A DNA stretch of 64,000 nt, taken from NCBI RefSeq assembly GCF_030651835.1, contig NZ_JAUSBX010000011.1, positions 62,001 through 126,000 of the forward strand, in the 5' to 3' direction. The notes under the pieces are model-generated. The model searched no databases and was not told the origin of the DNA. It saw nothing but the letters and a program-made list of their open reading frames with translations. Source of the stretch: Methylicorpusculum sp. Lineage in GTDB: Bacteria > Pseudomonadota > Gammaproteobacteria > Methylococcales > Methylomonadaceae. Position numbers and translations under genes: made by a program. The first letter of the stretch is position 1, and every line of letters starts with the position of its first letter. Positions 28,954-39,320 of the stretch are shown piece after piece.

Positions 28954-30350
28954 AATCAAATCGCTGGACTGATTGTGGCAACTGGGTCCTGGACAGGTTC
29001 CCACTGACCAAACTTTGGAATGATCACATGGCGCATTACTATGCGCCCAAAAACTTTAACTTCTGGTATTTTTTCGGCTCACTGGCCTTACTGGTTCTGG
29101 TTAACCAATTCCTGACCGGCATTCTGTTGACGATGAACTACAAGCCGGATGCCAAATTGGCTTTTGACTCGGTCGAGTACATCATGCGAGATGTCAACTG
29201 GGGATGGCTGGTTCGCTATATGCATTCAACCGGCGCCTCGGCCTTTTTTATCGTGATTTATCTGCATATGTTCAGAGGCATCATGTACGGCTCATTCAAG
29301 CAACCGCGTGAGTTGATCTGGATATTCGGCATGCTGCTGTTTGTCGCATTGATGGCTGAAGCGTTTATGGGTTATTTGCTGCCTTGGGGACAGATGTCCT
29401 ATTGGGGTGCTCAGGTTATTATCTCTTTATTCAGCGCCATACCTATTATAGGTGACGAATTGTCCTTATGGGTCAGAGGCGATTATGTTGTCTCTGATGC
29501 GACACTGAACCGCTTCTTTGCCTTCCACGTCATTTCGGTCCCTCTGGTATTGGTCTTGCTAGTTCTGCTTCACATCATCGCGTTACATGAAGTGGGCTCC
29601 AATAATCCGGACGGCATTAATATAAAAGAATTCAAAGATCCATGGGGACATCCTGTCGACGGCGTTCCATTTCACCCTTATTACACCGTTAAAGATCTTG
29701 TCGGTGTTGCGGTATTTTTGTTCTTTTTTGCCACCGTCATTTTTTACATGCCGGAAATGGGCGGATACTTCCTTGAACACGCCAACTTCATACCGGCCGA
29801 TCCGCTAAAAACACCGGAACATATTGCACCGGTTTGGTATTTCACACCTTTCTATGCCATTCTCAGGGCGGTACCGGATAAATTCGCCGGTGTAATTGCG
29901 ATGGGAGGCGCCATCGTTGTGCTGTTTCTTCTGCCTTGGCTGGATCGTAGCGAAGTACGCTCTATCCGTTACCGGGGTGGAATTTACAAAAAAGCCTTAC
30001 TGTTGTTTGTTATCAGTTTTGTCAGCCTGGGTTATTTGGGCACTCAACCAGCAACACCAACAGCGACCACTTTTGCACGGATATTCACCGCGATCTACTT
30101 CGGCTTCTTTTTGTTGATGCCGATCTACTCTCGCTGGGAAAAATTCAAGAAAGTGCCGTCCCGATTAACCCCGGTGATCAGCCTGGAAGACCGAATACCG
30201 GCCCTGATTGAGACATTCGAAGAAGTTACAGTCAAAACCCCGGTGACCAAGGAGGATGGAACTACTGTAGTGAGGAGAAAACCTAACTTTAACGGCATGG
30301 CAAACGTAGTTGTTCGTTTGGCAAAAAAACTAAAAGAAAGCCTCGATTGA
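28950..30350 (+). CDS. petB: Ubiquinol-cytochrome c reductase, cytochrome b subunit
   Basis: A 466-residue fused cytochrome b. Haem-ligand histidines are in RYMHSTGASAFFIVIYLHMFRG and RFFAFHVISVPL...LLHIIALHEVGSNNPDG. The Qo-site motif appears as PVWYFTPFYAILR. It has about eight to nine membrane helices and a charged C-terminal extension. It overlaps petA by 4 bp and is followed by petC. Complex III operates in the inner membrane of this aerobic organism. Confidence 0.96.
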   Translation: MKSNRWTDCGNWVLDRFPLTKLWNDHMAHYYAPKNFNFWYFFGSLALLVLVNQFLTGILLTMNYKPDAKLAFDSVEYIMRDVNWGWLVRYMHSTGASAFFIVIYLHMFRGIMYGSFKQPRELIWIFGMLLFVALMAEAFMGYLLPWGQMSYWGAQVIISLFSAIPIIGDELSLWVRGDYVVSDATLNRFFAFHVISVPLVLVLLVLLHIIALHEVGSNNPDGINIKEFKDPWGHPVDGVPFHPYYTVKDLVGVAVFLFFFATVIFYMPEMGGYFLEHANFIPADPLKTPEHIAPVWYFTPFYAILRAVPDKFAGVIAMGGAIVVLFLLPWLDRSEVRSIRYRGGIYKKALLLFVISFVSLGYLGTQPATPTATTFARIFTAIYFGFFLLMPIYSRWEKFKKVPSRLTPVISLEDRIPALIETFEEVTVKTPVTKEDGTTVVRRKPNFNGMANVVVRLAKKLKESLD

Positions 30351-30352
30351 TT

Positions 30353-31075
30353 ATGAATAAATTACTCACATTATTTTTAATATTCATGCTCCCCTTCACA
30401 GTGCTTGCCAGTGAAGGCCTTCAACTACAGAAAGCAGACATTGATCTGACGAATAACGCATCCCTGGAACGGGGTGCGAAGCATTTTGTAACCTATTGTT
30501 TAGGCTGTCACTCCGCCAAACACATTCGCTATTTGCGAATTGCTATCGATTTTGATCTCAAGGAAGACAAAGTACTGAAAGAAATCGCTCCATTGGGTGC
30601 CAATATTTACGACAAGATGACCTCGGCCATGAATGCGCACGATGCGGAGAAATGGTTTGGCATCATGCCGCCTGATTTGTCTTTGATCGCCCGATCACGG
30701 GGTGAAGATTGGATTTATAGTTACCTTAAAGGGTTCTATACCGACAAGTCCAAACCCTTGGGCGTTAATAACACTGTATTCCCTGATGTTGGGATGCCTA
30801 ATGTGTTATGGCAACTTCAAGGCGAACAAACGCCTATCTATAAAAACGTCGATGGCAGAGAAGTCATAGAGAAACTGTCTATCAAAGAAGCCGGTCAATT
30901 ATCAGAAAAGGAATTCGATGTAATGATCAACGACTTGACCAACTTCCTGGTCTATGTCGGCGAGCCGGTTAAACTGGAAAGAGAGCGAATGGGCAAATAT
31001 GTTTTATTCTTTATTTTTATGATCTTCATACTTTCGTATTTGCTCAAAAAAGAATACTGGAAAGATCTGCATTAA
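30353..31075 (+). CDS. petC: Ubiquinol-cytochrome c reductase, cytochrome c1
   Basis: A 240-residue protein from the ATG at 30353. A signal peptide (about 1-19) is followed by a haem c motif CLGCH near residue 50, and the axial-Met region IMPPDLSLIARSRGEDWIYSYLKGFY. A C-terminal anchor helix (about 213-232, YVLFFIFMIFILSYLL) precedes KKEYWKDLH. It is the periplasmic electron acceptor of complex III. It lies 2 bp after petB and 124 bp before sspA, the common pet-ssp order. Confidence 0.95.
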   Translation: MNKLLTLFLIFMLPFTVLASEGLQLQKADIDLTNNASLERGAKHFVTYCLGCHSAKHIRYLRIAIDFDLKEDKVLKEIAPLGANIYDKMTSAMNAHDAEKWFGIMPPDLSLIARSRGEDWIYSYLKGFYTDKSKPLGVNNTVFPDVGMPNVLWQLQGEQTPIYKNVDGREVIEKLSIKEAGQLSEKEFDVMINDLTNFLVYVGEPVKLERERMGKYVLFFIFMIFILSYLLKKEYWKDLH

Positions 31076-31198
31076 CATTATTTTGAAAACAGGGACGTTT
31101 TCCAGCTTTACGTTGGAGCCGAGGTTCGGCAAATAACACTGTTTTTTCATGATATACTCACCTCTTTTTTGTTGTGTATTCGAAAGAGGTTTTGTTTT

Positions 31199-31834
31199 GT
31201 GGCCAATACCCATACTCGTAGATCAGTTATGACGCTTTTTTCATCACCCACTTGCGCATTAAGTCACGGAGCCCGCCTCGTCCTGCACGAAAAAGGAATA
31301 ACGGCCGACATAGAATATTACGACACCAATGAACCGCCTGAGGATCTGCTGGAATTAAACCCGACCGGTGTTTCGCCAACGCTCATAGAACGCGGCCTGG
31401 TACTCTATGATTCACGCATTATTATGGAATACCTGGACGAACGCTTCCCCCATCCCCCGCTACACCAAATGGACCCCGTCTCACGCGCTAACGCCCGAAT
31501 GATTATCAAGCGAATTGATCAGGATTGGTATTCTTTAATGGATGAAATTCTCGTTTCCGGCGAAAAGAAATCGGCACGCGCCAAAAAATTACTCAAAGAA
31601 AGCCTGCTTTCCGCTGGTCAAATTTTTGAAGCCCGGCCATTTTTCATGAGCGATGAATTTTCTTTAATCGATTGCACAATGGCGCCTCTGTTGTGGCGGC
31701 TTCCAAGCATGGGCATAGAACTGTCGACTACCGGCGAAGCATTGCGTAATTATGCCAACCGCTTATTCAGAAGACCTGCTTTTATTGCAAGTTTAAGCAG
31801 CGCTGAAAAAGAAATGGGTGAATTACCTAGATGA
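31199..31834 (+). CDS. sspA: Stringent starvation protein A (GTG start)
   Basis: A 211-residue GST-fold protein. The start is set at the GTG at 31199, giving VANTHTRRSVMTLFSSPT as in other SspA proteins, with AGAGG at 31185-31189; the in-frame start at 31169 has no such support. Conserved stretches include LNPTGVSPTLIERG, YDSRIIMEYLDERFPHPPL and DEFSLIDCTMAPLLWRLP. SspA binds RNA polymerase and adjusts transcription in starvation and acid stress. The stop overlaps sspB. Confidence 0.93.
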   Translation: MANTHTRRSVMTLFSSPTCALSHGARLVLHEKGITADIEYYDTNEPPEDLLELNPTGVSPTLIERGLVLYDSRIIMEYLDERFPHPPLHQMDPVSRANARMIIKRIDQDWYSLMDEILVSGEKKSARAKKLLKESLLSAGQIFEARPFFMSDEFSLIDCTMAPLLWRLPSMGIELSTTGEALRNYANRLFRRPAFIASLSSAEKEMGELPR

Positions 31835-32214
31835 CCCCGATAAAGCCTTATTTGATTCGTTCGATCTACGAATGGGTCTTGGATAATGATCTTACGCCTC
31901 ACATGCTGGTTGACTCTGAAACAGAAGGTACCGTTTTACCCAGAAATTATGTGGAAGATGGCAAAATTGTTCTGAATATCAGGCCGGAAGCAATACACGG
32001 CCTAACACTGGGTAACGAAACAGTAGAATTTAATGCCCGCTTCAGCGGAAAACCCATGCATATCATCGTTCCCATCAAAGCGGTTCTTGCCATTTATGCA
32101 AAAGAAAACGGCAAAGGGATGATTTTTGATCAGGAAGAATACGATGAAACCGACCCACTCCCCACGCCACCCGGCAAATCCCCAAACAGACCTAAACTGA
32201 GAGTGGTCAAATAA
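31831..32214 (+). CDS. sspB: ClpXP protease specificity-enhancing factor SspB
   Basis: A 127-residue adaptor. The folded domain (about 1-105) has KPYLIRSIYEWVLDNDLTPH, VLNIRPEAIHGLTLGNE and FNARFSGKPMHIIVPIKAVLAIYA. A flexible acidic/proline tail leads to the ClpX-binding end LRVVK. It delivers ssrA-tagged proteins and other substrates to ClpXP. It overlaps the sspA stop by 4 bp. Confidence 0.95.
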   Translation: MTPIKPYLIRSIYEWVLDNDLTPHMLVDSETEGTVLPRNYVEDGKIVLNIRPEAIHGLTLGNETVEFNARFSGKPMHIIVPIKAVLAIYAKENGKGMIFDQEEYDETDPLPTPPGKSPNRPKLRVVK

Positions 32215-32724
32215 TCTGATTTCGGCTGAGCCTAACAAGGCGCCCTTTTTCGACTTGCAGATGCTGGTCGCTTTGTTTTAGATACACGGATTACTTGAAA
32301 GAAATAACGAATATCGCCTGCATGAGTTGAGTTTTGACAACAGACCCTTCTGGAATCAATAAAACTATAATAGCGTCCTGGATTTTTGACCCGCCCAACA
32401 CCTAAAAAATGATGCCAAATAAGCGGCATTTTTTAGACTGTTTGTACAAAAAACCGCTAAGTGGTTAACCTTATTGAATTTATCGAGTTACCCACAAATA
32501 TTGGGGATAACTCTGTGAATATCTTGCTAGCACTTGAGCCGACACTGCGTGTTTTTTACCATTTTGTTAAATTGTCCACTTTTTATACAAAATTGTTAAT
32601 TACCAAAAATCAATTGCTTAAGTATCTTTTTTTGCATTAAATGCACATCAAAGGCTTTAAACAAAGTAGACCAGTCAATATTATTAATAATGTGAATAAA
32701 AGAAAAAAACTGACCGGGAAATCA
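32215..32724 (+). other. Noncoding stretch downstream of sspB
   Basis: No recognisable gene. A weak terminator-like sequence, ATGCC/GGCAT followed by a T-run, occurs near 32409-32434. An ORF on the minus strand (32232-32429) has no recognisable features. The rest is A/T-rich and leads into the MITE at 32725. Confidence 0.4.
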
Positions 32725-32937
32725 CAGCAATTCTCAATTTGAAGAGAAAAAGGACCGGGGAAGCTTTTTGAGGATGTCGGCAGCAAGGCAGATTTTTATT
32801 CCTGACAAAATCTGCATTTCCACCCTCCTTGGCGGTCAGATGCTGATGTCAAGCCCCCATAGAAGGGTTTACGGCGTTCCTCAAAAGGCTTTCCCCAGCC
32901 CAAAATGACGCCGAAAAGATCAAACTGAGAATTGCTG
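32725..32937 (+). mobile_element. MITE-like element, CAGCAA family, copy A (213 bp, long form)
   Basis: The termini CAGCAATTCTCAATTTGA and TCAAACTGAGAATTGCTG are inverted repeats. Flanks GGGAAATCA (32716-32724) and GGGAAATCA (32938-32946) are an exact 9-bp target-site duplication. The inner arms GGACCGGGGAAGC and GCTTTCCCCAGCC pair only imperfectly. This copy carries an extra segment of about 49 bp absent from the short form, with its own perfect stem GCAGATTTT/AAAATCTGC. No coding capacity and no transposase nearby, so it was presumably mobilised in trans. Confidence 0.85.
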
Positions 32938-33301
32938 GGGAAATCAAGTTAAACACATCACTTAATTAAGTCGTTCCTGAGTTATAGGGAAGTGTAATTA
33001 AGTGCACCAACTGCCATATATTCCCTTAAAATCTTTGAGCGATAGACGGCGTTCTCCTAAATTTGCTAAACTTAAGTTTAATTTTTTAGCCCCAAGGGAA
33101 TTGTTAAGTTTTTTACAATTACCGCATTGCATTGACGAAAAGTTAAAATCAATAGCTCAATGATATTGATTTTATAAATCTACAGCTAACCTAGTTGTCT
33201 GTGGGTGATTTCCGAAAAAACCTATAAGGTTTTTGTCGGCTTTTTCCTTGGCGGCGTTGCTTCCACCTCAATTGAAATTTTCAACCAACCGGAGAAACTC
33301 T
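32938..33301 (+). other. gapA leader region with A/T-rich hairpin
   Basis: Noncoding. After the right-hand target duplication the region is A/T-rich. AAAAACC (33216-33222) and GGTTTTT (33228-33234) form a 7-bp stem-loop about 70 nt before the gapA ATG; it ends in a T-run like a short attenuator. GGAG at 33291-33294 is the ribosome-binding site. No promoter could be fixed with confidence. Confidence 0.4.
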
Positions 33302-34312
33302 ATGCCAATCAAAGTTGCAATTAATGGTTATGGTCGTATTGGGCGCAATATTATGCGCGCAGTGTATGAAGCAGGCCGCACCAATGAAATCCAAATCGTT
33401 GCTATCAACGACCTGGGTGATTCAGCAACAAACGCACATTTAACTCAATTTGACAGCGTGCACGGCAAATTCCCCGGACAAGTCGGCGTTGACGGCGACT
33501 ATTTGGTAATCAACGGTGACAAAATCAGAGTTTTCTCTGAAAGAGATCCGTCTAAACTGCCTTGGGGAGAGTTAGGGGTAGACGTTGTTCATGAATGTAC
33601 CGGCTTTTTCACAAGCAAAGCCAAAGCTTCTGCACACATCGCTGCCGGCGCAAAAAAAGTGATCATCTCTGCACCCGGCGGCAACGACGTTGATGCAACT
33701 ATTGTTTTTGGCGTCAATCACCAGGTTTTGAAAGCATCCGATACCGTTATTTCGAATGCATCATGCACCACTAACTGTCTGGCACCTCTGGTTAAGCCAT
33801 TGCATGATGCTATCGGTGTTGAACATGGATTGATGACCACTATTCACTCGTACACCAACGACCAAGTACTGACTGACGTATATCACAGCGATTTACGCCG
33901 CGCCCGTTCAGCCACACAATCAATGATCCCTACCAAAACAGGCGCTGCTGCCGCTGTTGGCTTAGTACTGCCTGAATTGGCCGGTAAACTGGATGGCTTT
34001 GCGATGCGTGTACCTACGATCAATGTATCCGTGGTCGATTTAACTTTCCAGGCATCAAGACCGACCACAAAAGAAGAAGTGGACAGCGTTTTAAGAGCTG
34101 CATCGGAAAAATCTAACGGCATACTGGCAGTTAACGATCTTCCTCTGGTGTCTATAGATTTCAACCACAATCCTGCTTCTTCTATCTACGAACCCGCTCT
34201 GACCAAAGTTACCGGTGGCAACTTCGTTAAAGTCTTATCCTGGTATGACAATGAATGGGGCTTTTCTAATCGCATGTTAGACACTACGGTTGCTCTTTTT
34301 AATGCCAAATAA
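33302..34312 (+). CDS. gapA: Glyceraldehyde-3-phosphate dehydrogenase, type I
   Basis: A 336-residue enzyme from the ATG at 33302 ([16 protein letters not shown]). The Rossmann motif is NGYGRIGRN, the catalytic Cys is in [13 protein letters not shown], and [20 protein letters not shown] and [15 protein letters not shown] are conserved. It interconverts glyceraldehyde-3-phosphate and 1,3-bisphosphoglycerate with NAD+. pykA follows at once, so lower glycolysis genes are paired here. Confidence 0.96.
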   Translation: MPIKVAINGYGRIGRNIMRAVYEAGRTNEIQIVAINDLGDSATNAHLTQFDSVHGKFPGQVGVDGDYLVINGDKIRVFSERDPSKLPWGELGVDVVHECTGFFTSKAKASAHIAAGAKKVIISAPGGNDVDATIVFGVNHQVLKASDTVISNASCTTNCLAPLVKPLHDAIGVEHGLMTTIHSYTNDQVLTDVYHSDLRRARSATQSMIPTKTGAAAAVGLVLPELAGKLDGFAMRVPTINVSVVDLTFQASRPTTKEEVDSVLRAASEKSNGILAVNDLPLVSIDFNHNPASSIYEPALTKVTGGNFVKVLSWYDNEWGFSNRMLDTTVALFNAK

Positions 34313-34325
34313 TTCAACCCCCTCT

Positions 34326-35765
34326 ATGCTAAGAAGAACCAAAATATTGGCCACACTTGGACCGGCAACAGACAAACCCGGCGTCCTTGAAGAACTCTTC
34401 AATGCCGGACTCGATGTCGTCAGATTAAACTTTTCACATGGCTCTGCACAAGACCATATTGACAGGGCTAATCAAGTCAGAGCATTAAGCAAAGCAACGG
34501 GGCGTCGGGTCGGCATATTGGCTGATTTGCAGGGCCCGAAAATCCGCATTGCACGGTTTAAGAACACCAAGGTTTTGCTCAAAGAAGGCCAAGCCTTTGC
34601 ACTTGACATGAACCTGCACATTAACGACGGCGATGAAACCCAAGTAGGCATCACTTACAAACCCCTGGCTAAAGAAGTCAAACCAGGAAGCCGATTGCTG
34701 CTTGATGATGGAAGAATCGTTCTTGATGTTGTCAAAACCGATGGCTCGCGCGTGGATTGCGAGGTAGTTGTGGGCGGTGACTTATCCAATAACAAAGGCA
34801 TCAACTTGTTGGGTGGTGGTCTATCTGCCGCAGCCTTGACCGAAAAGGACAAAGAAGACATTAAAACCATTGGCAAAATCGGTTGCGATTTTGTCGCCGT
34901 GTCTTTTCCTCGTTGCGCCGCCGATCTTCATGAAGCACGCGAACTGCTATTGGCTGAAGGCTGCCATGCCGGCATCGTCGCAAAAGTAGAGCGCGCTGAA
35001 GCACTGGAAGTGATTGATGAAATCATTCTTGCCTCGGACGTGATCATGGTGGCTCGTGGAGACTTGGGTGTGGAAATCGGCGATGCTAACCTGCCCGCCG
35101 TACAAAAACACCTGATTAAACGCACGCGGGAACTGAATCGTGTGGCCATCACGGCAACACAGATGATGGAATCCATGATCGAAAACCCTATCCCAACCCG
35201 GGCTGAAGTATTTGATGTCGCCAACGCCATTGTTGACGGTACAGACGCCATCATGCTCTCTGCTGAAACCGCATCCGGTAAGTACCCGGTCAAAGCGGTG
35301 GAAGCGATGGTGCGGATTTGTATGGAAACGGAAAAGCAGCCTAGCGTCAGGGTTTCGGATCACCGTCTGGATGTTCAATTCGACCGTGTTGACGAAGCCA
35401 TCGCAATGTCTGCCATGTATATGGCTAATCACACCACGATCAACGGCATAGCCACATTGACTGAATCCGGCTCCACGCCTTTGTGGATGTCCAGAATCAG
35501 TTCGGGCATTCCTATCTTTGCGTTCAGCAGCCAAGAGGAAACTCTGGGAAAAGTAACCTTGTACCGGGGTGTTTTTCCGTTTTACTTCAAAAATGACCAG
35601 CTGGATCATGCAGAAGTCAACCGGTCCATCGTAAATCGTCTCCGCAAACGTGGACAGGCCAAAAATGGAGATAAGTTTATTATCACCAAGGGCGACCTGA
35701 CCGGTATCGAGGGCGGCACTAACGCACTAAAAGTCATAACTGTCGGTGAAGGTTTAACACCTTAA
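34326..35765 (+). CDS. pykA: Pyruvate kinase, PykA type
   Basis: A 479-residue protein from the ATG at 34326 ([16 protein letters not shown]); an upstream in-frame ATG at 34302 overlaps the gapA stop and cannot be excluded, as neither has a clear ribosome-binding site. Conserved parts are [35 protein letters not shown], the catalytic region [12 protein letters not shown] and [12 protein letters not shown], and [10 protein letters not shown]. The sequence is closer to E. coli PykA than PykF. It makes pyruvate and ATP from PEP. A terminator follows. Confidence 0.95.
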   Translation: MLRRTKILATLGPATDKPGVLEELFNAGLDVVRLNFSHGSAQDHIDRANQVRALSKATGRRVGILADLQGPKIRIARFKNTKVLLKEGQAFALDMNLHINDGDETQVGITYKPLAKEVKPGSRLLLDDGRIVLDVVKTDGSRVDCEVVVGGDLSNNKGINLLGGGLSAAALTEKDKEDIKTIGKIGCDFVAVSFPRCAADLHEARELLLAEGCHAGIVAKVERAEALEVIDEIILASDVIMVARGDLGVEIGDANLPAVQKHLIKRTRELNRVAITATQMMESMIENPIPTRAEVFDVANAIVDGTDAIMLSAETASGKYPVKAVEAMVRICMETEKQPSVRVSDHRLDVQFDRVDEAIAMSAMYMANHTTINGIATLTESGSTPLWMSRISSGIPIFAFSSQEETLGKVTLYRGVFPFYFKNDQLDHAEVNRSIVNRLRKRGQAKNGDKFIITKGDLTGIEGGTNALKVITVGEGLTP

Positions 35766-35777
35766 GCTGATAATCTT

Positions 35778-35820
35778 ATACGCGGCCGGTTTCTATATTA
35801 CCGGTCGCGTATCTTATTTT
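35778..35820 (+). terminator. Rho-independent terminator of gapA-pykA
   Basis: ATACGCGGCCGGT (35778-35790) pairs with ACCGGTCGCGTAT (35800-35812) through 13 positions including one G-T wobble, with a 9-nt loop, followed by the T-rich CTTATTTTT. It begins 12 bp after the pykA stop. Confidence 0.88.
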
Positions 35821-36335
35821 TACCCAAAAGTCACTCAACCTTTAGACCGAATCAGATGATATAGGTCATTACCGATTATCACTTTTTGATGTTCTTTTTT
35901 ACAGAATGCCCAGAATAGGTCGAAATTAAGCAGCCCGTCATATTTGCAAGCTACAATCCTAATAATAAAAATAATTGAAATTCAGTTTGCCGGACGACAT
36001 TCCCTATTTGAGATGACATTAAGCCAGGAGATTCGCTCTTTTGGACTCTCATCGGCGAGAAAAATGCACTTTTAAAGAAAAATCCAACATAATTGAATAG
36101 CAGAAAAATAGTTATTTCCAGAAAAAATGCGGATCAATTCACAGTTTGACCGGCTAATTAACCTTAACTTTATATTCAGCCAGTCATTGATGGCTTATGG
36201 TTTGCAGCACTTTATTCTGAACGCGTCAGGAAATATTCTATGATTCGCCGGTATATCAACAACCTGTAAAAGATGGGTACTTTCCCGAAACATAAAGTAA
36301 ATTGAAGTAATAAATTTAATTTTTGGTATCACCTT
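35821..36335 (+). other. Noncoding region upstream of the glycosyl-phosphate transferase
   Basis: About 515 bp, A/T-rich, with no recognisable ORF or repeat. A long leader is common ahead of exopolysaccharide loci, but no promoter could be assigned. Confidence 0.35.
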
Positions 36336-37748
36336 ATGACGAGCTTAGACAAAGGATTGATAAGACAATTTGACACCCAACTAAAGGCCTTATTCCGCCT
36401 TTCTGATATGGTCATTATTTCTGCTGTATTAGGCGGGATTGTTGAATACTACTATCTGGAATGGGACACCAACTATTCTCTGTGGCTTTTGTTATCCACA
36501 TTAAGCTTTGCATTTTTCGCAGAATTATTAAGAGTCTACGATCGATTTAGAGGCAACAGCTTCTCCAGCACAGGACGCAGCCTTGCTTTATCATGGATCG
36601 GCGTTATTTTTGTCATTTCTATGGCGCGATTTTATTACCCTGTTATCGATGAAGATCAGGAATTTTACTTCATGGTTTGGGTTAATCTTGCCCCGTTAAC
36701 CTTATTCATCTGGCATTTTACCATTTTTACCGGCCTCACCCTGATCCGGTCTTTAGGCAGAAATTCAAGAACCGTAGCCATTATAGGCTCCACCCGCCTG
36801 GGCCACGAAATTGCGCAAATCATAACCGCTGAAAGCTGGCTCGGACTTAATCTGACAGGCATATTCGACGACAGAAGAATTAAACAAAAACAAAGAATAT
36901 TGGCAGAAAGCCAAGATCTGGCCGGCAATATTAACGATGTCGTCATCAGAGCAAAACAAGGCGAAATCGACATCGTTTACATTACATTGGAACTCAAAGC
37001 ACAAGATCGGATTAAGTTTATTCTGGGTGAACTGGCCGATACCACCGTTTCCGTATTTTTTGTACCCGATCTATTTGTATTTGATTTATTGCGTTCCCGT
37101 TGGAGCCATTTAGAGGGCATCCCAATCGTCAGTATTTACGACACGCCTTTTTACGGGATAGATGGCGCAGTTAAACGTATGTTTGACATCATCGCTGCAT
37201 CCATCATTCTGATCATCATTGCAATTCCCATGCTGATTATCGCCATCAGCATCAAATTGACCAGTCCCGGCCCCATCATCTTCAAACAACGGCGGTACGG
37301 CTTTAAAGGTGAAGAAATACTGGTTTGGAAATTCCGCTCCATGACTACCTGCGATAACGGTGACAACGTCAAACAAGCCACACAAAATGATGCCCGCATC
37401 ACCAAGTTGGGTGCATTCTTAAGACGCACGTCATTAGATGAACTACCTCAGTTTATCAATGTATTGCAAGGCCACATGTCGATCATCGGCCCCAGGCCCC
37501 ATGCCGTTGCCCACAACGAACTGTACCGGACCAAAATTAAAGGCTACATGCTGAGACACAAAGTCAAGCCGGGCATTACCGGTCTAGCACAAATCAAAGG
37601 CTACCGGGGCGAAACAGACACCCTTGAAAAAATGGACGGCCGTATCAGATACGACCTTGAGTACATCAGTAAATGGTCGCTTTGGCTCGACATCAAGATA
37701 TTCTTTTTAACTGTGTTTAAAGGATTTATAAGCAGCAAAGCCTATTAG
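36336..37748 (+). CDS. Undecaprenyl-phosphate glucose phosphotransferase (WcaJ/EPS type)
   Basis: A 470-residue polyprenyl glycosyl-phosphotransferase. The N-terminal half has four membrane helices (about 20-140) and a Rossmann-like domain (TVAIIGSTRLGHEIAQII). The C-terminal catalytic domain starts with membrane helix KRMFDIIAASIILIIIAIPM and continues SPGPIIFKQRRYG, VWKFRSM, LRRTSLDELPQFINVLQGHMSIIGPRP and KVKPGITGLAQIKGYRGET. It loads sugar-1-phosphate onto undecaprenyl phosphate to start an exopolysaccharide repeat unit. No other polysaccharide genes follow, so it is an orphan initiator. The exact sugar is not certain. Confidence 0.88.
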   Translation: MTSLDKGLIRQFDTQLKALFRLSDMVIISAVLGGIVEYYYLEWDTNYSLWLLLSTLSFAFFAELLRVYDRFRGNSFSSTGRSLALSWIGVIFVISMARFYYPVIDEDQEFYFMVWVNLAPLTLFIWHFTIFTGLTLIRSLGRNSRTVAIIGSTRLGHEIAQIITAESWLGLNLTGIFDDRRIKQKQRILAESQDLAGNINDVVIRAKQGEIDIVYITLELKAQDRIKFILGELADTTVSVFFVPDLFVFDLLRSRWSHLEGIPIVSIYDTPFYGIDGAVKRMFDIIAASIILIIIAIPMLIIAISIKLTSPGPIIFKQRRYGFKGEEILVWKFRSMTTCDNGDNVKQATQNDARITKLGAFLRRTSLDELPQFINVLQGHMSIIGPRPHAVAHNELYRTKIKGYMLRHKVKPGITGLAQIKGYRGETDTLEKMDGRIRYDLEYISKWSLWLDIKIFFLTVFKGFISSKAY

Positions 37749-37850
37749 TGCCGAAGACAACTGTTCGTGCTAAGCCAAACGCTGTATGAAGAGCTTGTAA
37801 CTCTCTCACTTGCAAGGTGAAGCTCCAAAACAACAGCAATAATGATCCAT

Positions 37851-38972
37851 TCATTTAAAACTAAAATTTGACCTGTTTTTCTGATTTCCATTCAAGCGAT
37901 GCCATAACCAAGCTATCAGACATCCGTTTATGATGCCGCCACTATCAATCAAAACATCACCCAACTGGGCGGTCCGTCCGTCCATAAACAACTGCAAAAC
38001 TTCGCTAATCAAAGCAAACAACACCAAATAAGCCAGCAGAGAAGCTGTAGATTTTTTATAAGGCCGGCCGCCAAAAACAGCAATTGATAGCAAGGTAAAC
38101 AGCATAAAATGCCCGACTTTATGTATGTCCAGTTCCGGCAAATGCGGATTCAAGTTAAATGATTGCGTATTGTTGAATTGAGTGGGAATGTAGGTGGTAG
38201 ATGCCACGGTATCAGATGCTGTGATTGCCGCTCCCATTGACTCCTTCATACTTTCCGGCATAAGAACCCCGACAATAACCCCTATCCCCAGCAATAGAAC
38301 AAAACCATGTTTTACACTACTGAATCCGGATTTAAAAAAGGGAACAGTTACCCAGAACAAAATGACTACCCAGATTAGCATCAGTGCTAGCCGATAGTCT
38401 CTGAAAGCAGTTTTAAGCGTTACAGGATGCAAGCTGATCGACTTTATCCATAGACTTCCCGTACTCTTGATAACCTGCGCAGCCACCATTATTTTTGATA
38501 CATCACCAGGAATCGCAAAAACCTTTTCGTGCCGCCGCCAATCACGACTACCTTGCTGACGCACCAACACATGAGGAAGACTGTACATCGCTTCACCTGC
38601 AGCATTAAAGGAAACCAAAACTATTCGGGCAGTTTTCCAGCTAGTGTCGCCATTGATGATATCTTCAGTTTTTATCTCGCAGCCTAACTTTACTAAACGA
38701 GTATGTCCGCTTGGGCGGATAAACTGGGAAATGAACGCGGATTCGATCGGAACAGTCGTTTCCAGTTTTGCAATCATTTCGTTATTCAAAGCAAAAATAC
38801 TGACATTACCGGTGTGTTGCCAATGAGCCAAGCCTTTGCTGAAATCCGCATTTTCAATGAGCTCAGGCCCAACAAGTTGGTACCTTTCGTAACCATTAAA
38901 AAACAATATCGAACAACAACTCATCAATATGAGCATTGAAATTTTGAAGATAGCGGAATTTAAGCAGGACAT
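37851..38972 (-). CDS. VanZ-family membrane protein with carbohydrate-binding-like domain
   Basis: A 373-residue protein. An N-terminal membrane helix (about 10-27) precedes an extracytoplasmic beta-sandwich-like region (about 33-185, ELIENADFSKGLAHWQHTGNVSIF), reminiscent of carbohydrate-binding modules. Then come about five membrane helices with VanZ-like features (HKVGHFMLFTLLSIAVFGG, ALISEVLQLFMDGRTAQLGDVLIDSGG). VanZ-family proteins accompany teicoplanin resistance and surface-polysaccharide loci. Convergent with the glycosyl-phosphate transferase. The function is unknown; a cell-envelope role is inferred. Confidence 0.75.
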   Translation of the reverse strand: MSCLNSAIFKISMLILMSCCSILFFNGYERYQLVGPELIENADFSKGLAHWQHTGNVSIFALNNEMIAKLETTVPIESAFISQFIRPSGHTRLVKLGCEIKTEDIINGDTSWKTARIVLVSFNAAGEAMYSLPHVLVRQQGSRDWRRHEKVFAIPGDVSKIMVAAQVIKSTGSLWIKSISLHPVTLKTAFRDYRLALMLIWVVILFWVTVPFFKSGFSSVKHGFVLLLGIGVIVGVLMPESMKESMGAAITASDTVASTTYIPTQFNNTQSFNLNPHLPELDIHKVGHFMLFTLLSIAVFGGRPYKKSTASLLAYLVLFALISEVLQLFMDGRTAQLGDVLIDSGGIINGCLIAWLWHRLNGNQKNRSNFSFK

Positions 38973-39320
38973 GGCTTATAAGAAACGAAAGGAAGATGCG
39001 CTTACGCGAGGTGCAAGCAAGTCGAGGAACAATTACCCATCAATCATGTAAAAAAGTCAGTTTTCGGTATTGACTGTCAGCTATGGATTAGCACACCAAC
39101 AGCCGGAATTGAGGTGAACTTCACTTTTAGGTCGAAAGATGACAATCAGGAAACTATTAATAGGATGATTTCCAGTGTTTACTTTTTCAGTCATTTTAGC
39201 TTAAGTAATGGAATTATAATCAATGACAAAAATCGTACCCTTCTGTTCAAATGCGACCTAGGGTTTAATGGAAGAAGTCAGGTTACTTTTACCACTAAAG
39301 CTGATTCGTGAAAACGTTTG
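38973..39320. other. Noncoding, possibly degraded sequence
   Basis: No intact gene. A plus-strand stretch near 39140-39200 reads MTIRKLLIG then a stop and more hydrophobic residues, which might be a decayed membrane-protein start, but the similarity is too weak to name. It borders the decayed toxin gene. Confidence 0.3.

Noticed and set aside
32232-32429. 65-residue minus-strand ORF after sspB
   Set aside because: No ribosome-binding site or recognisable sequence; it lies in A/T-rich noncoding DNA.
32725-32937. MITE arms as ordinary transcription terminators or REP sites
   Set aside because: The long palindromes could end transcripts, but terminal inverted repeats plus exact 9-bp duplications show that they are inserted elements.
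34947-35609. 220-residue minus-strand ORF inside pykA
   Set aside because: It is a shadow frame; the plus-strand pyruvate kinase is complete with all family motifs.
35794-35812. Possible MITE end near pykA
   Set aside because: The inverted repeat is the pykA terminator followed by a T-run, with no target duplication.
39114-39311. 65-residue plus-strand ORF upstream of the toxin fossil
   Set aside because: No ribosome-binding site, no recognisable motif; a weak resemblance to a membrane-protein start in another frame could not be supported.
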